A DNA stretch of 19,952 bases from Ruminococcaceae bacterium UBA6413 (GCA_002437415.1 DJPL01000061.1:1-19952); one strand, 5' to 3'; positions 1-7,063 are shown, counted from the stretch's first letter. Made by a program: numbers and translations. Notes: generated by a model not told the origin, from the letters alone.

Positions 1-692
1 CTCTTCTGCCATAAAGGGGTGTTGGCGATAAGACACACAAACGATTGCGTTTAAAAAGCCGTCATAAGCGGGACGCTGACGCTCTGTTCGACCCCCGGGG
101 GGGCTGTACAGATATCTTAGGATAGTACGTTTTTTGGAAGTTTCGGTGACAGTGCAGTTGCATTGATAAACTCACGAAATTATTAACACCCTGTCAGCAT
201 TGAAACTGTTTTCAGCGGTGTTGGTTATATATTTTTGTACTGCCACATTTTTAATATACTCTAACAATTTGATAAAAACTACACGCTCTGCCAAGCACTA
301 ATTCTTGGCTTATGAACGCTCTGTTGGTTTTGCGTCCTGCAAAACTTTGGGCGTTCAATATCGGGCATCCTTGCCCGTCCCTTGCCAAAGGGAGCTGGCT
401 TGCGGCAAGGCTTACTTGTTTTCAATACAATCATATTCAGCGGCACTTTCATCGTTCGTATTACGCATACCTTATCTGCCGTCAAGACTGAGGGATCGCC
501 TGCTACCAACCTTTCTGCTTTTGCTAACACCTCCGCTAACAATCCCTCGGTCACAGTGCCGAAAAACTTGGTTCTATTCTGCACATCATTAACCGGAAAT
601 TTGAAGAATTACTGAAAATGCTGTGCCGCACTAATTTAGCCCCCCTTTACACAATAAAGCTACATCACGATACTTCTTTTTTAACAGACCTT
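1..692. other. Non-coding stretch with hairpins and one structured repeat copy
   Basis: No reading frame here has a convincing ribosome site or recognisable product. The stretch contains a 6-bp hairpin at 290-309 and one copy of the double-hairpin repeat family (listed separately). A GTG-started leftward frame at 279-584 (101 codons) lacks a Shine-Dalgarno sequence and overlaps the repeat, so I do not call it a gene. Confidence 0.6.
314..377 (+). repeat. Double-hairpin repeat, copy a
   Basis: A nested stem-loop is followed by a small hairpin. The outer stem is GAACGC (314-319) with GCGTTC (351-356). The inner stem is GTTTTGC (327-333) with GCAAAAC (339-345). The second hairpin is CGGGC (362-366), loop ATCCTT, GCCCG (373-377). 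Four more copies lie at 3322-3664 with different arm sequences that still pair, while the spacer CTCTGTTG and the loop ATCCTT are largely kept. Confidence 0.65.
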
Positions 693-734
693 TTAACACA
701 CAAAACGGCAGATACGCTTTCGCGTACCTGCCGT
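693..734 (-). terminator. Intrinsic terminator of the pilin-like gene
   Basis: A 13-bp stem (705-717 with 722-734, one G-U pair, loop TTTC) is followed on the minus strand by a T-rich tract (TTTTGTGTGTT). It lies about 100 bases past the stop codon of the pilin-like gene. Confidence 0.75.
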
Positions 735-832
735 AATCGATTTATAAAATTCTCACTGCCGTTTATTTTCGCCGTTTTTTATGTTCGGTAAGCCGATATC
801 ATTACAAAATGCGGGTGTATGATATCTTTTCC

Positions 833-1582
833 TTACGGACCTGCGGGTGCGGGAGTAGAAGTTGCCGGGACTGTTTCGTCCGGGGGCAGGTCGACCTGAT
901 TGAACATAGTGTAGCCGAGCATAGAATATCTTTCCGGATATGCACCTAAAAGATAGCCGTCAACATAATAATTGTCGGTGGGGTCAATTGAGGTCTTTGT
1001 AAATGCGTTTGAGGTATCCGTCACTCTGCTTATATCTTCGATATCTGTTTCGCACCAATATGTCATTACTACCTTGCACTTATCATCGACCAGAGCAAAA
1101 TAATAGCCCTCGTCCTCGTCCGTTGAAAATGTATTCAGCTTATCAAGCAGCTCGTGATCCGGGCTTGCGGAATCAATAGTTACCGCGTACTGGAGCTGTA
1201 AATAACCCTGTGCGGTATTCGCAGGACTGTCATCGGCGGGCGCGTCAAGCTTCGCAAGCTTAAGCTCTGTAAAACCCTTATACTTCTCTGCCTTGGCACA
1301 CATATAAAGATAGTCGCCCGAGCCTACGGTGTAAGTCATTCCGCCCTTTTCATAAGACAGATAGCCTGTCTGTTTTTCGGGCGCGTCGGCTCTGTACTGT
1401 ATAAGTATCCTCTGTGAGCCGAAATAGAACTCCTTAGCCTTTGCTACAGCCGCCTGAGGCTTTCCCGCATTCAGCGAAAGCGGTAGTATTATAGCCGTCA
1501 GAACGCCTATCATGGCAAGAACAACGATAAGCTCAACGAGCGTAAAACCTTTTTTATTGTGAAGACGTATCAATCTACGCAT
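833..1582 (-). CDS. Type IV pilin/pseudopilin-like protein with prepilin N-terminus
   Basis: A 249-residue secreted or surface protein. The N-terminus MRRLIRLHNKKG followed by FTLVELIVVLAMIG is the classic prepilin motif: a basic leader, cleavage after Gly12 with Phe13 becoming the methylated residue, Glu at position +5 of the mature protein, and one hydrophobic helix (about 13-35). The rest is soluble and ends in a Pro/Thr/Ala-rich tail; I do not recognise it. Members of this family are matured by a prepilin peptidase and assembled into pili, pseudopili or competence filaments. The ATG at 1582 has GGGGAGG about 8 bases upstream and a good promoter before it. No peptidase, ATPase or platform gene is nearby, so this looks like a single-gene unit with its own terminator. 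Its partner system is unknown. Confidence 0.85.
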   Translation of the reverse strand: MRRLIRLHNKKGFTLVELIVVLAMIGVLTAIILPLSLNAGKPQAAVAKAKEFYFGSQRILIQYRADAPEKQTGYLSYEKGGMTYTVGSGDYLYMCAKAEKYKGFTELKLAKLDAPADDSPANTAQGYLQLQYAVTIDSASPDHELLDKLNTFSTDEDEGYYFALVDDKCKVVMTYWCETDIEDISRVTDTSNAFTKTSIDPTDNYYVDGYLLGAYPERYSMLGYTMFNQVDLPPDETVPATSTPAPAGP

Positions 1583-1625
1583 CTGCCTGACCTCCCCTTA
1601 AAGCCGTTGACTATAATTCAAGATA

Positions 1626-1654
1626 ATTTTACCATATTTTTTATGCAATGTCAA
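1626..1654 (-). promoter_or_regulatory. Sigma-A promoter of the pilin-like gene
   Basis: Read on the minus strand, TTGACA (1649-1654) and TAAAAT (1626-1631) are separated by exactly 17 bases. The start codon lies about 44 bases downstream. Six of six and five of six consensus bases match. Confidence 0.8.
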
Positions 1655-1731
1655 CTGAATTTTTATACTTTGCGAGGGATTTTTAGAGTTTTTACAAATG
1701 AATTAGTGAGAGAGGGTAGGGGTATATTAAA

Positions 1732-1756
1732 ACACCCGCCGATCAGCGGCGGGTGT
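1732..1756 (-). terminator. Intrinsic terminator of the MATE gene
   Basis: A 10-bp GC-rich stem (1732-1741 with 1747-1756, loop ATCAG) is followed on the minus strand by TTTTAATAT. It begins only 3 bases after the MATE stop codon. Confidence 0.85.
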
Positions 1757-1759
1757 CGT

Positions 1760-3136
1760 TTAATCCTCAGTATCACTTACAGTCGTATTTTTAACAGGAA
1801 ACCGTATTTTCAGTATCTTCACCGAATGGAAGAATGCAGGGAAGAGGAACAGGTCCGCGAGCACCCATGCCGCGGGGCTTGCAAGACATACGGCTACATA
1901 GCCGAACGCGGGCACAAGACCCAGTGCAACTCCGCCTCTTGCTATCATTTCAAATACACCCGCGAATACGGCAAGCTGACTGTTTCCGAGTCCCTGTATC
2001 GAAAAGCGGATAATGTTTACGAACGCAAGCGGGATATAGAACGCCACATTGAGCCACAAAAACTGTTTTGCAAGGTTGAGTATCTCCGTCTGCGTTCCGT
2101 CTATAAACAGCTTTGAAAATTCGCCGCCAAACGGGATTATCACTATAAGTGCAATTATCGCATAAGCTATGCCGAGCATTGAGCATTTTTTAACACCGTT
2201 TTCGATACGGTCGACTCTTCCCGCACCGATATTCTGACCGCAGTAGGTCGCCATTGTCGAACCCATTGCGTCAAACGGACAGCACAGGAACTGCGTTACC
2301 TTACTTCCCGCCGTTACCGCCGCCATATAGGTTTCACCGAGCGAGTTCACCGCCGACTGTAAGAGAATACTGCCGATAGCGGTGATTGAATACTGAAGTC
2401 CCATCGGCACGCCCATAGCGCACAGCCTGCTCATCGAGTAGAAGTCAGGCTTAAGGTCATTTTTCGACAAGTGCAGGATATCAAAACGCTTTATCATATA
2501 GACAAGGCAGGCAATACCCGATATCAGCTGTGCAAGCACGGTAGCCCAGCCTGCACCCGCAACGCCCATATCAAACACGAGAATGAACAGCAGGTCAAGT
2601 CCGACATTCAGAACGCTTGAGATTATCAGAATGACAACAGGCGATTTTGAGTCGCCGAGCGAGCGGATAAAGCCCGATAATATGTTATAGAGGAATGTTA
2701 CCGGGATACCGAGGAAGATAACGAAAATATAGTCATACGCTTCTTTGAAAACAGTATCAGGCGTATTCATCCAGTGGAGAATGTTGCCGCAAAGAAGGCA
2801 GGTAGCGGTCGTCATTACTGCGGCAAAGCCGACACCGAGCCATATCGTATTGCCGACAAACTTACGCAGTCCGTCAAAATCCTTTTCGCCGAATTTCTGC
2901 GCTACAGGTATTGCAAAGCCCGCGCACACACCCATACAGAAGCCGAGAACGAGGAAGTTCACCGAGCCTGTCGAGCCGACACCCGCAAGTGCGTTTACAC
3001 CGAGGAACTGTCCGACAACTATAGTATCGACCATATTGTAAAACTGCTGAAAGAGCAACCCTAACAGCATAGGAAGCATAAATCCGAGTATAAGCTTCAT
3101 AGGTGAGCCTTTTGTAAGGTCTTTTACTGTTGACAT
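1760..3136 (-). CDS. MATE family multidrug/toxin efflux transporter
   Basis: A 458-residue inner-membrane protein of normal MATE length, with about 12 predicted hydrophobic helices in two halves. Family hallmarks are visible: an N-terminal GSPMKLILGFMLPML segment, FNxVDTIVVGQFLG-like wording in helix 1 (here YNMVDTIVVGQFLG), and MATYCGQNIGAGR at the start of the second half. These proteins export cationic drugs or metabolites using a Na+ or H+ gradient; the substrate cannot be read from sequence. I chose the ATG at 3136 (MSTVKDLTKG) because GGAGGG lies 4-5 bases upstream; a start six codons earlier would overlap that site. The 5' leader carries two 26-bp hairpin repeats directly before the ribosome site. 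The gene is monocistronic with its own terminator. Confidence 0.93.
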   Translation of the reverse strand: MSTVKDLTKGSPMKLILGFMLPMLLGLLFQQFYNMVDTIVVGQFLGVNALAGVGSTGSVNFLVLGFCMGVCAGFAIPVAQKFGEKDFDGLRKFVGNTIWLGVGFAAVMTTATCLLCGNILHWMNTPDTVFKEAYDYIFVIFLGIPVTFLYNILSGFIRSLGDSKSPVVILIISSVLNVGLDLLFILVFDMGVAGAGWATVLAQLISGIACLVYMIKRFDILHLSKNDLKPDFYSMSRLCAMGVPMGLQYSITAIGSILLQSAVNSLGETYMAAVTAGSKVTQFLCCPFDAMGSTMATYCGQNIGAGRVDRIENGVKKCSMLGIAYAIIALIVIIPFGGEFSKLFIDGTQTEILNLAKQFLWLNVAFYIPLAFVNIIRFSIQGLGNSQLAVFAGVFEMIARGGVALGLVPAFGYVAVCLASPAAWVLADLFLFPAFFHSVKILKIRFPVKNTTVSDTED

Positions 3137-3147
3137 ATTTCCCTCCT

Positions 3148-3198
3148 GCGGCAATGCACCGCTCCAAATTCCGGCGGCAGTGTGCCGCTCCGAATTCC
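3148..3198 (-). repeat. Two-unit 26-bp hairpin repeat array before the MATE start
   Basis: Read on the minus strand there are two units, 3198-3173 (26 bp) and 3172-3148 (25 bp), of the form GGAATTYGGAGCGG...GCCGC. Each can fold as GCGGC/GCCGC around a short loop. The array abuts the AGGAGGG ribosome site. A four-unit array in the same gene-relative orientation precedes trpB2 (4577-4680). The preceding 56 bp (3199-3254) align without gaps to 4521-4576 at 38 of 56 bases by hand count. Confidence 0.8.
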
Positions 3199-3321
3199 GC
3201 CTTTTGCTGACTTTGCGCTAATGGAATTGTCGGCATAACGGCGGGAACAAAACATAGTACGCTATGAGCGTAATCAGTCTGTCGAAAAACCTCTATTGTT
3301 ATTAAAAAACGGGGTTTGGTT

Positions 3322-3397
3322 TTGCTTGCTCTGTTGGTTTTGCATCGTGCAAAACTTTTGGCAAGCAATCAAAGCATCCTTGCTTTGGGCGTAGCCC
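3322..3397 (+). repeat. Double-hairpin repeat, copy b
   Basis: The outer stem is TTGCTTG (3322-3328) with CAAGCAA (3362-3368). The inner stem is GTTTTGCA (3337-3344) with TGCAAAAC (3348-3355), loop TCG. The second hairpin is CAAAGC, loop ATCCTT, GCTTTG (3370-3387). A short third hairpin GGGC-GTA-GCCC overlaps its end and finishes at 3397. Confidence 0.65.
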
Positions 3398-3410
3398 CAA
3401 TGCGGGTTGT

Positions 3411-3474
3411 CAGTCGTTAGTGTCGCTGCATCATGCAGCGACTGTGTGCGACTGACTTCAAGCCTCCTTGCTTG
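3411..3474 (+). repeat. Double-hairpin repeat, copy c
   Basis: The outer stem is CAGTCG (3411-3416) with CGACTG (3449-3454). The inner stem is GTCGCTGCA (3422-3430) with TGCAGCGAC (3434-3442), loop TCA. The second hairpin is CAAGC, loop CTCCTT, GCTTG (3459-3474). Confidence 0.65.
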
Positions 3475-3500
3475 GTGAGGGCGGCAGCCCCACACTCAGC

Positions 3501-3566
3501 CCCGGCACGGATGCCGGGCGTGTATGCCCATAGGCTCTGCACGATGCAGAGCCTATGGGCATACAC
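3501..3566 (-). repeat. Double-hairpin repeat, copy d (inverted) with 22-bp perfect stem
   Basis: This copy is inverted relative to copies b and c. The small hairpin is CCCGGC/GCCGGG (3501-3518), whose loop on the minus strand reads ATCCGT. The main stem is an uninterrupted 22-bp perfect inverted repeat (3520-3541 with 3545-3566) with a 3-base spacer CGA. Confidence 0.7.
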
Positions 3567-3599
3567 AGACCTTCGCCGTGGGGAAGGGGTTTGGGGTTT

Positions 3600-3664
3600 C
3601 GGCAAGGATGCCGATATAGAACGCCCAAAGGCTTTGCAAGGACGCAAAGCCCGCAAAGCGTTCT
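3600..3664 (-). repeat. Double-hairpin repeat, copy e (inverted)
   Basis: The small hairpin is CGGC/GCCG (3600-3613), loop ATCCTT on the minus strand. The outer stem is AGAACGC (3618-3624) with GCGTTCT (3658-3664). The inner stem is GGCTTTGC (3630-3637) with GCAAAGCC (3644-3651). Confidence 0.65.
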
Positions 3665-3928
3665 TAAAGGGATAGAGAATTTATGCTATCTTTATAGAAA
3701 CCAACTTTTTCTACAGTATTAACAGCTTTCCCGACATCAGCCGATTGCTAAGCAATTATACTATATCGTCCCTCCGCTTTCAATCGGTAAAATGCACAAC
3801 GTATTTAAAGTTATTGCATCGGTTTAGTCTAAACTGCAACGCTCTATCGCTATATTTCATATCGGGCTATTCAACAGAGTAATAACAGCCGAAATCGAAA
3901 AAAATTTTGCGTTTTTTCACAAAAGCAC
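3665..3928. other. Intergenic stretch with no visible gene
   Basis: This stretch between the repeat cluster and the T-box promoter is AT-rich with frequent stops in all frames. I see no gene or strong hairpin in it. Confidence 0.6.
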
Positions 3929-3957
3929 TTGACAAACTGCACTATGACGTATATAAT
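3929..3957 (+). promoter_or_regulatory. Consensus sigma-A promoter of the T-box/trpB2 unit
   Basis: TTGACA (3929-3934) and TATAAT (3952-3957) are perfect consensus hexamers with a 17-base spacer. Transcription should start near 3964, just before the T-box leader. Confidence 0.9.
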
Positions 3958-3963
3958 GAAAAC

Positions 3964-4243
3964 AGAATATGTTAAACCTATGAGTGAGAGTAGTAGCACC
4001 CGTCACTGTATGACAGAGAGTTGCCGGTCGGTGTAAAGGCAATGATACATACGCTTGTGAATGGACTCACGAGGGCAAACCGAGAGCATTATATCTGTAT
4101 ATGCTTTAGGGGCGACGGATACCTCCGTTACAGGTCGCACATATGATAGTATGTGTAGCGAGTGACCGTATTTTACGATACGGTAATTTGGGTGGTACCG
4201 CAGGTAAATATACTCCTGTCCCAATCGGGACGGGAGTTTTTTG
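3964..4243 (+). promoter_or_regulatory. T-box riboswitch leader, probable tRNA-Trp specifier
   Basis: The conserved T-box sequence GGGTGGTACCGCAGG (4190-4204) is followed by an intrinsic terminator (4212-4243), the usual antiterminator/terminator switch. Stem I appears to run from GTGAG (3983-3987) to CTCAC (4066-4070), with an AGAGAG bulge region and a distal stem GTTGCC/GGCAAT. The TGG at 4062-4064, in GAATGGAC on the 3' side of the lower Stem I loop, is the best specifier candidate and reads Trp. That matches the downstream tryptophan synthase gene. In this class uncharged tRNA stabilises the antiterminator and lets transcription continue. The T-box identity is secure; the specifier is inferred without folding software. 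Confidence 0.92.
4212..4243 (+). terminator. T-box regulatory terminator
   Basis: ACTCCTGTCCC pairs with GGGACGGGAGT (4212-4222 with 4227-4237, one G-U pair, loop AATC) and is followed by TTTTTT. It is the default-off hairpin of the T-box. Confidence 0.92.
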
Positions 4244-4433
4244 TTTTATCCCCGAAACTCAATCTACGTTGATAACTATCATGATGGCATCATGGCATAA
4301 GGCATGACAGCAGTGCAAAGCCGACATAATGAATTGCCGGACAATATACAGACTGTCGGACGCGGATCTATCCCGCGTAAAACTTAAGCACTCCGCCGAA
4401 AAGACTTTCGGGAAAGAAAGCGACACGGTAAAG

Positions 4434-4565
4434 CATTACATTCAGAGCGCACAGCGTTTTATTACCCACGTTATGCAAATTTTCTTCATAACTGCAAAAC
4501 ATAACGTTCAGAACGCACAACGTTTTATCCCCGCCGTCACGCAAACAATTCCCACTACAGAAAGT
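4434..4565 (+). repeat. Two degenerate 66-bp tandem repeats in the trpB2 leader
   Basis: Copies at 4434-4499 and 4500-4565 share CATWACRTTCAGARCGCACA, then CGTTTTAT and a CACG(T/C)-type core, with a period of exactly 66 bases. The second copy leads directly into the 26-bp hairpin array. A 102-codon frame at 4329-4637 runs through both repeats but has no ribosome site, so it is not called as a gene. Confidence 0.6.
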
Positions 4566-4576
4566 AAATCAAAGGC

Positions 4577-4680
4577 GGAATTTGGAGCGGCACATTGCCG
4601 CCGGAATTTGAAGCGGCGCATCGCCGCCGGAATTTGAAGCGGCACACTGCCGCCGGAATTTGGAGCGGCACACTGCCACC
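4577..4680 (+). repeat. Four-unit 26-bp hairpin repeat array before trpB2
   Basis: Four contiguous 26-bp units (4577-4602, 4603-4628, 4629-4654, 4655-4680) of the form GGAATTTGRAGCGGC...GCCGCC. Each forms a hairpin GCGGCA-CAY-TGCCGC. In unit 2 the loop-closing pair changes on both sides to give GCGGCG-CAT-CGCCGC, so pairing is kept. In unit 4 one stem base is lost (GCCACC). The array ends 8 bases before the ribosome site of trpB2. Confidence 0.85.
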
Positions 4681-4703
4681 GCCGCTTGGAAAGGAAAATT
4701 ATT

Positions 4704-6077
4704 ATGGCAAACAAGGAAATCCCGTACAAAATCTATCTTGAAGAAAATGAGCTTCCCCGTCAGTGGTACAACGTAAGAGCAGATATGAAAAACAAGCCTG
4801 CTCCGCTGTTAAACCCCGCAACACATCAGCCCTGCACTCTTGAAGAGCTGAGCCACGTATTCTGTACAGAGCTTGCAAAGCAGGAGCTTGACGACACGAC
4901 CCCCTACATCGACATTCCCCAAGAGATAATCGACTTCTACAAGATGTACAGACCCTCTCCCTTAGTAAGAGCATACTGCCTCGAAAAGGCGCTCGGCACA
5001 CCTGCAAAGATCTACTACAAATTCGAGGGCAACAACACAAGCGGTTCACACAAGCTGAACAGCGCGATAGCTCAGGCTTATTACGCCAAGAAGCAGGGCT
5101 TAAAGGGTGTTACTACAGAAACAGGTGCAGGTCAGTGGGGCACAGCACTTTCAATGGCTTGCGCATACCTCGGACTTGACTGCAAGGTATTTATGGTTAA
5201 GTGCTCATACGAGCAGAAGCCTTTCAGACGTGAGGTTATGAGAACCTACGGCGCAAACGTTACCCCCTCTCCCTCAATGGAAACAGAGGTCGGCAAGAAG
5301 ATAAACGCAGAATTCCCCGGCACAACAGGCTCGCTCGGCTGTGCAATTTCCGAAGCCGTTGAATGTGCAACGACACACGAGGGCTACAGATATGTTCTCG
5401 GTTCGGTACTGTCACAGGTACTTCTGCACCAGACGGTTATCGGTCTTGAAACAAAGACAGCCTGCGAAAAGTACGGCATCAAACCCGATATGATCATCGG
5501 CTGTGCAGGCGGCGGTTCTAACCTCGGCGGTCTTATCTCTCCCTTCATGGGCGAAAAGCTCCGCGGCGAAGCAGACTATGAGTTCATCGCAGTTGAACCC
5601 GCATCGTGCCCCTCGCTCACAAGAGGTGTTTATGCTTACGACTTCTGCGACACAGGCGCAGTTTGCCCGCTCGCTAAGATGTACACGCTCGGCAGCACAT
5701 TCATTCCCTCTGCAAACCACGCAGGCGGTCTGCGTTACCACGGCATGAGCAGCGTGCTTTCTCAGCTCTACCACGACGGATATATGACAGCCCGCTCAGT
5801 AGAGCAGACAAGCGTATTTGCCGCCGCTGAGCAGTTTGCAAGAATCGAGGGCATTCTCCCCGCTCCCGAGAGCAGCCACGCAATCAGAGTTGCAATTGAC
5901 GAGGCTCTCAAGTGCAAGGAAACAGGCGAAGAAAAGACTATCCTCTTCGGTCTTACAGGCACAGGCTACTTTGATATGGTTGCATACCAGAAGTTCAACG
6001 ACCACGAAATGAGCGACTACATTCCTACAGACGAAGAACTTAAGGTCAGCATGGATCGTATGCCTAAGGTTGACTGA
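4704..6077 (+). CDS. trpB2: Tryptophan synthase beta-like protein, TrpB2 type
   Basis: A 457-residue cytoplasmic PLP enzyme of fold type II. The length, the N-terminal extension (IYLEENELPRQWYNV) and the sequence around the lysine fit the TrpB2 subfamily rather than the shorter TrpB1 that pairs with TrpA. Lys117 in GSHKLNSA is the expected Schiff-base lysine. ETGAGQWG (from Glu139) carries the expected catalytic Glu, and GCAGGGSN (266-273) binds the PLP phosphate. The family condenses indole with L-serine to make tryptophan, often without TrpA. The ATG at 4704 is chosen because GGAAAGGA lies 8 bases upstream. No other trp genes are near. Control by the upstream Trp-type T-box supports a role in tryptophan supply, perhaps indole salvage (inference). 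Confidence 0.93.
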   Translation: MANKEIPYKIYLEENELPRQWYNVRADMKNKPAPLLNPATHQPCTLEELSHVFCTELAKQELDDTTPYIDIPQEIIDFYKMYRPSPLVRAYCLEKALGTPAKIYYKFEGNNTSGSHKLNSAIAQAYYAKKQGLKGVTTETGAGQWGTALSMACAYLGLDCKVFMVKCSYEQKPFRREVMRTYGANVTPSPSMETEVGKKINAEFPGTTGSLGCAISEAVECATTHEGYRYVLGSVLSQVLLHQTVIGLETKTACEKYGIKPDMIIGCAGGGSNLGGLISPFMGEKLRGEADYEFIAVEPASCPSLTRGVYAYDFCDTGAVCPLAKMYTLGSTFIPSANHAGGLRYHGMSSVLSQLYHDGYMTARSVEQTSVFAAAEQFARIEGILPAPESSHAIRVAIDEALKCKETGEEKTILFGLTGTGYFDMVAYQKFNDHEMSDYIPTDEELKVSMDRMPKVD

Positions 6078-6118
6078 GCATATAATATTATTGTCCTTGA
6101 TAAAATTTGATATATGAA

Positions 6119-6156
6119 AACGCCGCCGGGAGTGATGACCCCGGCGGTGTTGTTTT
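6119..6156. terminator. Bidirectional terminator between trpB2 and the convergent gene
   Basis: A 12-base GC-rich stem (6119-6130 with 6140-6151, one G-U pair) is followed by TTGTTTT on the plus strand. On the minus strand it is followed by GTTTTCATAT. It can serve both trpB2 and the leftward gene ending at 6187. Confidence 0.85.
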
Positions 6157-6186
6157 CAATCAATTTTGTCAACTTTGCTATCAAAA

Positions 6187-6999
6187 CTACTCTGTATATC
6201 TATCAGTTATGATTACAGCTGCACCAGCTAGCAATTTAATAATTAGCGCTAATGGTGAATTTAGGCTTTTGATATTACTAACCGTTTCAATAAGAAATTC
6301 CATTGACTTTTTTCCAAGTTTTAACGCTCTGCAATTACATTCTTTATCTGTTTTAACTTTATCAAATATTTCTCCCTGTTCTTCGTTTTGCTTTTTTAAC
6401 TTTTTTACAATAGCATTCTGTAACTTTTTCTTATTATCTTCATTTTCAGTCATATAAAGCAAATCAAAATAGCAATCCGGACGAATTTGCAAAACGTTAT
6501 TTCCTCTTTGAATCTCAATATAACCGTTATTGCTTTCAATATAATTTCTTATTTCGTTATATAAATTTGGATCTGGCATAGGAATAACAATCCGATTTTT
6601 TTCTTGATCATATCTAATCCGATCTCTTATTTGTTCTAATGATTTTTTCCAGTCGAATTTTTCCGGATAACGTGCCTGTTTTTTCAGTTTTAAAGACCTG
6701 ACTTTTTCTGACGTTATCCCTAAATATTTCCCTATAGCATAATCACTGCATTCGTTGTAATTTAGTACTCCGTTGGTATTATTTTTATCTATCATAGCTT
6801 TCATAAAAATATCAAACATCATCAACTCAATTTCTGATTTGCTGGTAGCACCAAAATTCCTGTCAAAAAACAATTCTTCCAATCTTTCAAATGCTTCTGC
6901 TTTAAATGTTTTTCTATCTTCTTCATCACTGAAATATGAATCTAACAGTTCAATGCCATTGCTTATTTCTCTGTTAACTGGATTTAATTCTTTTTCCAT
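6187..6999 (-). CDS. Unknown AT-rich protein with HTH-like segment and hydrophobic C-terminus
   Basis: A 270-residue protein that I do not recognise. Residues about 85-110 (YAIGKYLGITSEKVRSLKLKK) read like a helix-turn-helix. Residues 136-180 look like a small alpha/beta unit (RIVIPMPDPNLYNEI, then YIEIQRGNNVLQIRP). Residues about 186-215 are highly charged and helical, and about 248-265 form one hydrophobic stretch (PLALIIKLLAGAAVIIT) that could be a membrane segment or buried helix. A single Cys-x-Cys occurs at 221-223. The ATG at 6999 has GGGGGAG about 6 bases upstream and its own promoter. GC is low (19 of 60 in one line counted), unlike trpB2 next door. No clear terminator separates it from the TIR gene upstream, so it may also be transcribed with that operon. 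It could be a regulator or an effector; neither is shown. Confidence 0.75.
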   Translation of the reverse strand: MEKELNPVNREISNGIELLDSYFSDEEDRKTFKAEAFERLEELFFDRNFGATSKSEIELMMFDIFMKAMIDKNNTNGVLNYNECSDYAIGKYLGITSEKVRSLKLKKQARYPEKFDWKKSLEQIRDRIRYDQEKNRIVIPMPDPNLYNEIRNYIESNNGYIEIQRGNNVLQIRPDCYFDLLYMTENEDNKKKLQNAIVKKLKKQNEEQGEIFDKVKTDKECNCRALKLGKKSMEFLIETVSNIKSLNSPLALIIKLLAGAAVIITDRYTE

Positions 7000-7032
7000 A
7001 TTATTCTCCCCCTATCTGTTTATAGTTTATAT

Positions 7033-7063
7033 AATATATATCACACATTCCACTCTTTGTCAA
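7033..7063 (-). promoter_or_regulatory. Probable promoter of the unknown AT-rich gene
   Basis: On the minus strand TTGACA (7058-7063) is followed by TATATA after 17 bases (7035-7040), or TATATT after 19 (7033-7038), in a TA-rich run. It sits about 40 bases before the start codon at 6999. Confidence 0.6.

Noticed and set aside
279..584. 101-codon leftward frame (MQNRTKFFGTVTEGLL...)
   Set aside because: It starts at GTG without a ribosome site, overlaps a structured repeat, and matches no family I recognise. It could be a decayed gene fragment, but I cannot support that.
3254..3285. Possible MATE promoter (TCGACA and TACTAT on the minus strand)
   Set aside because: The spacing is 20 bases and the -35 is imperfect, so I do not call it.
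2874..3368. 164-codon minus-strand frame overlapping the MATE start and repeats
   Set aside because: It is out of frame with the well-supported MATE gene and is composed of repeat and shadow sequence.
3433..3675. Small frames over the double-hairpin cluster
   Set aside because: Frames on both strands are symmetrical because the region is palindromic; none has a ribosome site.
4329..4637. 102-codon frame in the trpB2 leader
   Set aside because: It has no ribosome site and is made largely of the 66-bp and 26-bp repeats. A similar peptide (KAEFGAAHCRRNL) read before the MATE gene reflects the shared DNA repeat, not a conserved protein.
4577..4680. 26-bp tandem repeats as a CRISPR array
   Set aside because: The units are directly adjacent with no spacers, and there are no cas genes.
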